The position numbers and the translations under genes are program-made. A stretch of DNA of 64,000 nt from assembly GCA_963780655.1 (NCBI GenBank), contig CAWACP010000007.1, positions 124,001 through 188,000 of the forward strand, written 5' to 3'. The notes beneath the pieces were generated by a model that worked only from the letters and a program-made list of their open reading frames with translations, was not told where the DNA came from and ran no database searches. Positions 25,773 through 32,611 of the stretch are shown here, piece after piece; the first letter of the stretch is position 1, and each line of letters starts with the position of its first letter. The stretch comes from CAWACP01 sp963780655. GTDB taxonomy: Bacteria; Acidobacteriota; Terriglobia; Bryobacterales; Bryobacteraceae.

Positions 25773-25773
25773 C

Positions 25774-26275
25774 ATGTTCGGCGCGCCCGTTTTCGTCCGA
25801 GCGTCGAGGGCGGATCGATCACCTGTCTATCGATGTTCCAGGGCGCCGGCTCTTCGTTTCCGCGCTGGGCAATGACACGGTCGAAGTGATCGATCTCAAA
25901 GAAGCGCGGCGCATCGGGACGATTCGCGGCCTGGCGGAGCCGCAGGGCGTTCTGTACCTTCCCTCCGGCCGCCTGTTCGTGGCCAACGAAACGATGGACG
26001 GCGCGAGGATTTTCGTGAACCTTCCCGAGTCGCATAAGGTTGCGGTGGTGGACCGAAAGAACATGAAGGTGGTCGCGAACTGGCGAACCGGAGGCGAGTT
26101 TCCCCATGGCCGATGAGGCGCATCGCCGGCTGTTCGTTGTCTGCCGCAAGCCGGCGCGCCTCATCGTGTTCGACACGTACCGGATTCTTCTCGCCCGATC
26201 TCGACAGGCGGTACGTCGCCGCACGGGCGCACGGCGGCGCTGCGGCAGCGATGCGCGTCTACACCGCCGACTGAT
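25774..26275 (+). pseudogene. Decayed YncE/YVTN-type beta-propeller gene
   Basis: One frame reads RIDHLSIDVPGRRLFVSALGNDTVEVIDL and continues through SHKVAVVDRKNMKVVANW to a stop at about 26116. The similarity then resumes in another frame with DEAHRRLFVVCRKPARLIVFDT. Intact proteins of this type are about 300 residues of YVTN/NHL-like propeller repeats with a signal peptide. Here the start is missing and there is at least one frameshift, so it is a remnant. Confidence 0.7.
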
Positions 26276-26345
26276 AATTCATTGAGAATCATTCATTGCA
26301 ATTGGCTACGGATTTGCTTAAGCTGTGCCGGAGGAGTCACTCACA

Positions 26346-26606
26346 ATGAAAAGGTTAATCGCGGTGTTGGTTTTTGGAGCCTCGCTGGCTGCGCCCATGG
26401 CAAGTTTTGCCGATGAACATTATCACCGGTATTACGATCGTGAACACCACGATTGGCACGAGTGGAACGAACGCGAGAATCGCGCTTATCGCCACTGGCT
26501 GATGGACGAGCGGCGTGAGCATCGGTATCGGGAATACCGGCGTTTGAGAGCCCGGGAGCAGCGCGAATATTGGGAATGGCGTCACGCCCACGAAGACTGG
26601 CGGTAA
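26346..26606 (+). CDS. Small secreted protein rich in His, Arg, Glu, Tyr and Trp
   Basis: This 86-residue protein has a clear signal peptide (MKRLIAVLVFGASLAAPMASFA). The mature part of about 64 residues is almost entirely charged and aromatic: HYHRYYDREHHDWHEWNEREN, then repeated RREHRYREYRRLRAREQREYWEWR. The first half is His-rich and the second Arg/Glu-rich and probably helical. His clusters could bind metal ions. GGAGG lies in front of the ATG. It is next to a Pro-rich protein but has no other informative neighbour. Function is unknown. Confidence 0.8.
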   Translation: MKRLIAVLVFGASLAAPMASFADEHYHRYYDREHHDWHEWNERENRAYRHWLMDERREHRYREYRRLRAREQREYWEWRHAHEDWR

Positions 26607-26667
26607 GGCAGCCCACCAGGCGAAACTCAGCAACGTCGAGTCGCGTTTAAACTGGTAGGGGCTTTTT

Positions 26668-27651
26668 GTGTTTAATTCAAAGATCCTTGCCGCGTTCGTC
26701 GGAGGGGCGCTGGGCGCCTCGGGGCTGGTTTATGTAGCGATGCGGCCCTCAACGCCGCAGCCGCCGGTTGTTGTCTCCGCCCAGAATGCGGAGCCGGATT
26801 CGAGACCGGTAGCGGTCGTTCCCCCGCCGCCGGCGCCCCCCGATACGACATCCCCTATCACCGTGGTGGAGCACACGCCGCCGCGGCCCAGGCCCTCGGC
26901 CGCGCCGGTGAGGACGCCGGTTCGCAAAAAGCCCGTGCTTGTCGCGCGCAATTCAGGGAAGCCCCGGAACGACGTAGCTGACGACGTTCCGCCGTCCGTC
27001 CGAGTGGATACCCCGCCACCACCCACTCAGGCGGCGCCAACCCCCGTCGTCCCCCCCTCGCAGCAGCCCGCTCCGGAACCTCCGGAGGAAAATCCGCAGC
27101 CTCCGGCTGAGGCAAATCCCGCGCCGAACCGCGTCACGCTGCAGCGCGGAATGCTGATCACCGTGCGCCTGTCCGAGAGCATTTCCACAGACAAGAACCA
27201 GAATGGCGATACCTTTTTTGCCACGCTGGACCAGCCGCTCACCGTCGGCGGCTTTGTCATAGCGGAGCGCGGGGCGCGCGCCGAGGGGAAGGTGATTGAG
27301 CTTGCGCCGGGTGGACGAGTGACCGGCGGCTCCCGCCTCGGTCTGGTTCTCACCCACGTCGATACCTCCGACGGCCAGCGTGTGCCAATCAGCACGGCGA
27401 CGTTGCAGAAGACGGGTGAGGCATCGCATGGCGCCGACGCGGCGAAGGTTGGTGGTGGCGCCGTTTTGGGCGCGGTGATTGGCGCTGCCGCCGGGTCGGG
27501 CCGGGGCGCGGCTATCGGGGCCATCGCGGGTGGCGCTGCCGGGGCCGGCGTCGCGGTTGCTACGCACAACCGCTCGGTCAATCTTCCGACGGAAACCAAG
27601 ATCAGTTTCCGGGTGGAAGCTCCGGTAACTATTACCGAACGCGTTCGCTGA
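26668..27651 (+). CDS. Proline-rich membrane-anchored protein with glycine-zipper tail
   Basis: This 327-residue protein starts with GTG. An N-terminal hydrophobic segment (about 6-25) is followed by a long Pro-rich region (about 28-150) with runs such as VPPPPAPPDTT and PPRPRPSAAPVRTPVRK. A folded beta domain comes next (ITVRLSESISTDKNQNGDTFFATLD, then AERGARAEGKV). A Gly/Ala-rich zipper (GGGAVLGAVIGAAAGSGRGA, then GAIAGGAAGAGVAV) and a last beta strand complete it. The Pro-rich part could span the periplasm. I do not know a characterised homologue. Confidence 0.78.
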   Translation: MFNSKILAAFVGGALGASGLVYVAMRPSTPQPPVVVSAQNAEPDSRPVAVVPPPPAPPDTTSPITVVEHTPPRPRPSAAPVRTPVRKKPVLVARNSGKPRNDVADDVPPSVRVDTPPPPTQAAPTPVVPPSQQPAPEPPEENPQPPAEANPAPNRVTLQRGMLITVRLSESISTDKNQNGDTFFATLDQPLTVGGFVIAERGARAEGKVIELAPGGRVTGGSRLGLVLTHVDTSDGQRVPISTATLQKTGEASHGADAAKVGGGAVLGAVIGAAAGSGRGAAIGAIAGGAAGAGVAVATHNRSVNLPTETKISFRVEAPVTITERVR

Positions 27652-27761
27652 CCCTGGTGGCGCCGTAATAATTCCAGCCTGCCCGAGCCCCCTTGCTCCC
27701 TCTTCAGAAATGGGGCTTGACAGCATCTTGCACATGCATAGAATAGGTTTATCTTTCCTGT

Positions 27762-27902
27762 ATGCCCTGCGAGCACAGCCGTACTGAGATCCTGGCGAGG
27801 CGGGATGGCGTCGATTACCTCCGCTGCCTCGATTGCGACCAGGTCTTCGAAGCCGACGACCTGGAAACGGTCGCCGTTTACGACGACGACGAACAGTCCT
27901 GA
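27762..27902 (+). CDS. Very small Cys-containing acidic protein (46 aa)
   Basis: The ORF encodes 46 residues with Cys-Glu-His at 3-5 and a CLDCDQVFEADDLE segment, so one CEH plus one CxxC set that may form a small zinc ribbon. The tail is strongly acidic (VYDDDEQS). Codon use follows the high-GC neighbours, with G or C at most third positions. No strong ribosome-binding site is seen (ATCTTTCCTGT before the ATG). It precedes yvcK by about 115 bases on the same strand. The gene call is likely but not certain. Confidence 0.6.
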   Translation: MPCEHSRTEILARRDGVDYLRCLDCDQVFEADDLETVAVYDDDEQS

Positions 27903-28017
27903 TCGTTTACGGAGTGCCTGCAGCTCACCCCTGTAGTTCGCAGAGAGTCTTCCTGCGTGCGCAGCACAACCTGATGGCCCGCTTGGGGTCAGTAATCTGC
28001 GATCCTGTTGATTTACC

Positions 28018-29004
28018 ATGGACTGTTTGCACATTGTCAGCATCGGCGGCGGTACCGGCCTTTCCGCATTGCTGCATGGCCTCAAAGCCTGGGCAGGCGA
28101 GGGCAGGGAAGCCGAACTCAGCGCTATCGTGACTGTCACGGACGATGGCGGCAGCTCCGGCCGGCTGCGGCGCGAGTTCGACATTCTCCCTCCCGGCGAC
28201 ATCCGCAATTGCATGGTGGCGCTGTCAGAAGATGAGGCGTTGCTCTCCCGCCTCTTCCAGTACCGGTTTGGCGGGGCGGGCGAGTTAAAGGGGCACAGTT
28301 TCGGCAATCTGTTTCTGACCGCCCTCACGCGCGTGACCGGCGATTTCGCTGTCGCCGTGCGGACCTCCTCCGAGATTCTGGCCAGCCGGGGACGAATTTT
28401 CCCGGCGACGGCGCAGAACGTGACGCTGGAAGCCGAGTTGGACAACGGCGCCCTGGTCCGAGGCGAGACGCGTATCAGCAGCACTCGCTCCCGCATTTGC
28501 CGGATCCGGCTCGATCCCCCGGTGTGCACGCCGCTTCCCGAAACGCTGGAGGCCATCGCCGCTGCGGACCTGATCACGCTCGGCCCGGGATCGCTGTTCA
28601 CCAGCATCGTGCCCAACCTGCTGGTTCAGGGAATCGCCGAAGCTATCGCCAGTTCGCACGCGGTCAAAGCGTGCTTCGTCAACCTCATGGCCCAGCCGGG
28701 CGAGACCATCGGCCTCACCGCGGCCGATCACGTTCGCATCATAAACGAGCACGCGGGCCGCAGCGTGGTGGACGTCGCGGTGGTCAACACTACGCCGATC
28801 AGCGCGGCGATGCTGCAGAAATACGCCGCCGAGGGCGCTCATCCGGTGGTCAACGATCTCGAGGCGCTGCGCGAACTCGGCGTCGAGGTGGTTGGCGCGG
28901 GTCTGCTCACCGAGGCCGACAAGATCAGGCACAACTCGGGTCTGGCGGCGGAGATCGCCATGGACCTTGCCCGCGCTGGGCGGCGCGGGAGGCACGCGGC
29001 TTAG
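28018..29004 (+). CDS. yvcK: YvcK-type gluconeogenesis/cell-shape factor (CofD-like)
   Basis: This 328-residue cytoplasmic protein is of the CofD/YvcK family. VSIGGGTGLSALLHGLK at the N-terminus is the nucleotide-sugar binding loop. VTVTDDGGSSGRLR and the PPGDIRNCMVAL segment are family hallmarks. YvcK proteins bind UDP-GlcNAc-type sugars and help place peptidoglycan synthesis during gluconeogenic growth. The gene lies just upstream of glmU, which makes UDP-GlcNAc, so a functional link is plausible. No CofD-type deazaflavin genes are nearby. The family assignment is firm. Confidence 0.92.
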   Translation: MDCLHIVSIGGGTGLSALLHGLKAWAGEGREAELSAIVTVTDDGGSSGRLRREFDILPPGDIRNCMVALSEDEALLSRLFQYRFGGAGELKGHSFGNLFLTALTRVTGDFAVAVRTSSEILASRGRIFPATAQNVTLEAELDNGALVRGETRISSTRSRICRIRLDPPVCTPLPETLEAIAAADLITLGPGSLFTSIVPNLLVQGIAEAIASSHAVKACFVNLMAQPGETIGLTAADHVRIINEHAGRSVVDVAVVNTTPISAAMLQKYAAEGAHPVVNDLEALRELGVEVVGAGLLTEADKIRHNSGLAAEIAMDLARAGRRGRHAA

Positions 29005-29005
29005 A

Positions 29006-29314
29006 TGTGGGGCAGGATTGTATCCTGCGGCCGATTTGCAATCGGCCAGGCGGCTTGAAAAGCCGCCGCAGGCTGAAAGCCTAATGCCATATAGTTTTCG
29101 ACGGCGAGCTGAGTCGAAGTCCCTTTTTGTGGGGCAGGCCCCCCGGCCTGCGCGGGGCCCCCCGGCCCCGCTGGCCGCGCGGAGAGTAGAGTTGTCGCGT
29201 ATGGGAGCAGGCCGGCGGGGGCGCCGGCCGCGGGCGAGGGCGCCCGCCCCACATCGGCCAGGTGTTCGAAAGCGGGAAACTATATGGCATTGGGCTGAAA
29301 GCCTGCCCCACACT
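29006..29314. repeat. Composite nested palindromic repeat
   Basis: The outer ends are TGTGGGGCAGG and GCCTGCCCCACA. Between them lie GGCGGCTTGAAAAGCCGCC, an inverted pair AATGCCATATAGTTT (about 29082) / AAACTATATGGCATT (about 29276), and a CCCCCCGGCCTGCG / GCGCCCGCCCCAC unit. The structure looks like one repeat inserted into another. It fills the yvcK-glmU gap and holds no gene. Confidence 0.75.
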
Positions 29315-29330
29315 GAAACGGAGCACTGAA

Positions 29331-30716
29331 ATGCATTCGCAGAACAGCGTGATCATTCTGGCCGCGGGACTCGGAACGCGCATGAGGTCGCGCCGCGCCA
29401 AGGTCCTGCACAGGGCGGGCGGCATGACCCTGGTGGAGCATGTGGTGAATGCCGCATCGCGCATCGCCCCGGAAGAGCGCATCGTGGTGGTGGTGGGCTA
29501 TCAGGCCGATGGAGTCAAACAGGCGCTGGCGCATCGCCGCGTGCGTTTCGCGGTTCAGACCGAGCAGAAGGGCACAGGTCACGCTGTGATGGCCGCCCGC
29601 GACGCCGTGGACCACGCCGGCAGCGTCGTCGTCCTGTATGGCGACTGTCCGCTGATCTCTCCGCAAACCCTGGAACGGTTGGTCGAGGATCAACAACGGG
29701 GAGATACCGCGGCCGCCATGCTGACGACGCGGCTAACGGACCCCACCGGCTACGGGCGCGTCCTGCTGGACGCCCGTGGAAACGTCCGCGCCATCGTGGA
29801 GCAGAAGGCGGCCTCGCCCGAACAGCTCGGTATCGATCTGATCAATCCGGGCATGTATTGTTTTCGCTCCGATCTGCTGTGGAAGCACATCGACGAGCTG
29901 AGGACGGATAACCCGGCGCGCGAATACTATCTCACCGACATGGTGGAGATCCTGAATTGCGCCGGCCATAACGTGGCGGCCATCGAGATCGCCGATGCGA
30001 GCGAGCTGCTGGGCATCAACACGCGCATCGAACTGGCGGAAGTGGACCGCGTCTTTCGGGAGCGCAAGGCGCGTGAGCTCATGCTGGCCGGGGTGACCAT
30101 CGAGAAGCCGGAGACCGTGACCATCGACCTGGCGGCGGTGATCGGCCAGGACACCATCGTCGAGCCGTTCACGCGCATCCTGGGCCGGACCTCCATCGGC
30201 GAGGACTGCCGCGTCGGCGCAGGCAGCGTCATCGAAAATTCCATCATCGAGAGCGGCGTGGAGATTGCTCCATACACGCTGATCGGCTCGTCGCACGTGG
30301 GCCGTGACGCCCGGCTGGGGCCTTTTTCACGGCTGCGCTTCGAGAATGAGGTGGGGGAGGGAGCGCACGTGGGCAATTTCGTCGAGATGAAGAAGACTCA
30401 TCTCGGCGCGGGCGCCAAAGCGAATCACCTCGCCTATCTGGGCGACTCGCGGATTGGCGCGAAATCAAACATCGGCGCGGGCACAATCACGTGCAACTAC
30501 GACGGCTTGAAGAAGCACCGGACCCTGATCGGCGAACGTGCGTTCGTGGGCAGCAATTCGACGCTGGTGGCGCCGTTGGAGATCGGCGACGGCAGCTACA
30601 TCGGCGCCGGGTCGGTCATCACCGACGACGTGCCTCCGGACGCGCTGGCTCTCGGACGCGGCCGCCAGGTGAACAAAGAGGGCTGGGCAAGGAGGCGCAG
30701 GTCAAAGGACGTCTGA
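29331..30716 (+). CDS. glmU: Bifunctional GlmU: GlcNAc-1-P uridyltransferase/GlcN-1-P acetyltransferase
   Basis: This 461-residue enzyme makes UDP-GlcNAc in the last two steps, for peptidoglycan and envelope sugars. The N-terminal pyrophosphorylase domain has LAAGLGTRMRSRRAKVLH and QKGTGHAV. A left-handed beta-helix of hexapeptide repeats begins near residue 255 and contains NIGAGTITCNYDGLKKHRT, the acetyltransferase signature. The ATG at 29331 follows GGAGCACTGAA, and upstream in-frame sequence is repeat. The length fits the family. It is the last intact gene before a block of decayed sequence. Confidence 0.95.
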   Translation: MHSQNSVIILAAGLGTRMRSRRAKVLHRAGGMTLVEHVVNAASRIAPEERIVVVVGYQADGVKQALAHRRVRFAVQTEQKGTGHAVMAARDAVDHAGSVVVLYGDCPLISPQTLERLVEDQQRGDTAAAMLTTRLTDPTGYGRVLLDARGNVRAIVEQKAASPEQLGIDLINPGMYCFRSDLLWKHIDELRTDNPAREYYLTDMVEILNCAGHNVAAIEIADASELLGINTRIELAEVDRVFRERKARELMLAGVTIEKPETVTIDLAAVIGQDTIVEPFTRILGRTSIGEDCRVGAGSVIENSIIESGVEIAPYTLIGSSHVGRDARLGPFSRLRFENEVGEGAHVGNFVEMKKTHLGAGAKANHLAYLGDSRIGAKSNIGAGTITCNYDGLKKHRTLIGERAFVGSNSTLVAPLEIGDGSYIGAGSVITDDVPPDALALGRGRQVNKEGWARRRRSKDV

Positions 30717-30769
30717 GCGTGCCGGTGCGAGCGTCAGCTCGCTCTGGCCGACTGTGAGCTGAGCCCACA

Positions 30770-30975
30770 GTACCGCGCTGTCCAGTAACCCAGCCGCGAC
30801 GTTGAGCCCGTCCGCGGGCGCCACGTCGGGAAACGCCCAGGTCCTCGCCGGACGCGAAGGCCGCAGGAGGAATGAACTGCCTTGGCACGTGGCCGGATAC
30901 CCTACGCCCCCAGGTAAGCGAGGTTGAGCAGCCAGCGTAGTCTGAGGGCTCGGCGGCATCGCCTCAGCTCCGGAA
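30770..30975 (-). pseudogene. Fragment duplicated from the FG-GAP/ASPIC gene
   Basis: The minus strand reads LRWLLNLAYLGA, then GYPATCQGSSFLLRPS and a shifted FPDVAPADGLNVA. These correspond to LRWLLNLSYMVGGGYPGRVPK and FPDVAPAAGLNVY of the intact gene at 32608-35169 (nucleotides about 34090-34250). The copy is diverged and frameshifted. It is either a leftover of a second family member or a partial duplication of the neighbour. Confidence 0.6.
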
Positions 30976-30984
30976 GCTGCGCCT

Positions 30985-31770
30985 CCGCAAGCGAGCCTCG
31001 GCCGAAGCGCATTCTCGCCGCCAGCGCGTTCCACGTCGTCACAACCGCCATGCTGACGAAGATCATGGAGCTGCTGGGCGCAGAGACGATGTTCGTCGAC
31101 ATCTGCGACCTGCCGGCCGTAGAGAACCAGATGGCGTCGTTCAAGCCGGGCTGCGTGATTTTCGAAACCGGCTGCTCCGTGTGGGCGCCATCGACCGTAT
31201 TGCCAGGATGGCGCGCGGCCGGCGAGGCCGTCGTCGATAGCACGTTCGCTACTCCGCTGGTGGTGCGTCCGCTCGAGCTGGGCGCGAATCTTGTAGTGCA
31301 CAGCCTGACGAAGTTTCTGGCCGGCCACGGCGATGTTCTGGGCGGGGCGGTCATCGCCGACTCGCCGCACGCGGAAACGCTGCGGTCGGTCTCGTATTTC
31401 CGGACCCGGTCCATTCGAGAGCTATCTGACCGTGCGGCGTGAAGACCTTCGTGCTGCGCATGGGACGGCAATGCGCGAACGCCTGTCGCGTGGCCCAGCG
31501 CCTGTCCTCGCGCGGGCAGGGAAGAGGTGTTCCGCTTTATGGTCCCTCAGGCTGGTGGTTTGCGGAACTCACTCGGCGACGTGCACAGCCTGATGCTCTA
31601 TCCGGGCCATTGCGTCGCATCGCGACCTTTCGCCGAAGCAGCGCGAAAAGCTGAGCATCGCCGAAGGGCTGGTGCGCCTGTGCCGCGGCAGCGAGGCCGT
31701 GGACGACATCATCGCCGACCTCGATCAGGCGCTGCCTCGGATGCATCCGTCCGGCGATCGAGAGTGACCT
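30985..31770 (+). pseudogene. Decayed trans-sulfuration enzyme (Cys/Met metabolism PLP family)
   Basis: One frame reads VTTAMLTKIMELLGAETMFVD and VVHSLTKFLAGHGDVLGGAVIAD, which includes the PLP-lysine motif SLTKFLAGHG. The reading then jumps frame at least three times: GPGPFESYL, VKTFVLRMGRQCANACRVA, SLGDVHSLMLYPGHCVAS, and finally HRDLSPKQREKLSIAEGLVRLC. The N-terminal third is gone. Intact relatives (cystathionine gamma-synthase, O-acetylhomoserine sulfhydrylase) have about 400 residues. The 3' end overlaps the end of the convergent SCO gene. Confidence 0.8.
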
Positions 31771-32611
31771 CGACGAGGTCGCCAAGCTGTTTTGCCGTGA
31801 ACTGATTTCCTTCGATGTTCACCGCCAGTTTGCGGTCCCGATCGATCAGCACTGTGCGCAGCGAATGCGTGAGCAGGCCTTCATCGGGCCAGAAATTCAT
31901 GCCGAACAGACTGCAGACATGTTTCACGATCGGTAGCGGCCCCGTGAGAAACCGCCAGCCGTCGCGAGCCTTCCAGACCTCCGCGTATTTCGCCAGAACC
32001 TCCGGACTGTCATGCACCGGATCGAAGGTGATGCTCAGCAACACGAGGTCGCGCCCCAGACGGTTGCCGAAGCGGCGCTGCAGCGTTTCGAAATTGTTCG
32101 ACAGGCGAAAGCAGTAGTCGGGCAGCGGGCATCGTGTGTAGATGAAGGTCACGGCGATCACTTTCCCGCTGAACTGGGACAGAGAGACTTCGCGATTGTT
32201 CTGATCGGTCAGCGTAAAATCCGGCACTGTCTGGCCGACAGCAACCATGTCCTTCGAGCGATCCTCGCCCAGGGCGGTTTCGAGCGCCGCGAGACGGCGG
32301 TTCTGATCGGGGTCGCGTTCGGTGCTGCGGTACTCGAGCACGCGTATGTTCGAGATCTGGGAGGCAGTCTTCGTCACCACGAGGGTGAACGAGATTTTGG
32401 CGCCCGGGACCAGGCCGGTGAGCTGTTCGGGCTCAACCTTCCAGGGCATGACCATGGCCTCCATGAAGCCGGGGATCTCGTCGTTCGAAACGAGGATGGT
32501 TCGGGTCCGCGGATCGACCGTCAGCACCAGACCAGTGGCCTGATAGCGCCCGTCGCTCCACGCCGGAAGCGTCAGGACGAGCGCCAGAATCGCCGGCAGG
32601 CGCCGGTTCAT
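31709..32611 (-). CDS. SCO1/SenC-family protein with N-terminal CusF-like copper domain
   Basis: This 300-residue protein has a signal peptide (about 1-18), a CusF-like beta domain (YQATGLVLTVDPRTRTILVS, then MVMPWKVEPEQL) and a thioredoxin-fold SCO domain. The SCO copper motif here is CPLPDYC, the longer variant of CPxxxC. The distal His lies in GLLTHSLRTVLID. SCO proteins deliver copper to the CuA centre of cytochrome oxidase or act as thiol-disulphide reductases. The CusF part would add a second copper site. Its ATG overlaps the end of the upstream FG-GAP gene by four bases, so the two are co-translated. Confidence 0.88.
   Translation of the reverse strand: MNRRLPAILALVLTLPAWSDGRYQATGLVLTVDPRTRTILVSNDEIPGFMEAMVMPWKVEPEQLTGLVPGAKISFTLVVTKTASQISNIRVLEYRSTERDPDQNRRLAALETALGEDRSKDMVAVGQTVPDFTLTDQNNREVSLSQFSGKVIAVTFIYTRCPLPDYCFRLSNNFETLQRRFGNRLGRDLVLLSITFDPVHDSPEVLAKYAEVWKARDGWRFLTGPLPIVKHVCSLFGMNFWPDEGLLTHSLRTVLIDRDRKLAVNIEGNQFTAKQLGDLVEVTLDRRTDASEAAPDRGRR

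Noticed and set aside
26275..26310. Fur-box-like sequence (TGAGAATCATT) upstream of the small His/Arg-rich protein
   Set aside because: Only one half of the palindrome fits, and the Fur consensus in this phylum is not known to me. A chance match in an AT-rich gap is likely.
29006..29314. Possible CRISPR-like or riboswitch structure before glmU
   Set aside because: The units are inverted rather than direct repeats, spacers are irregular, and no glmS-type or other riboswitch core was seen. The sequence matches the dispersed palindromes.
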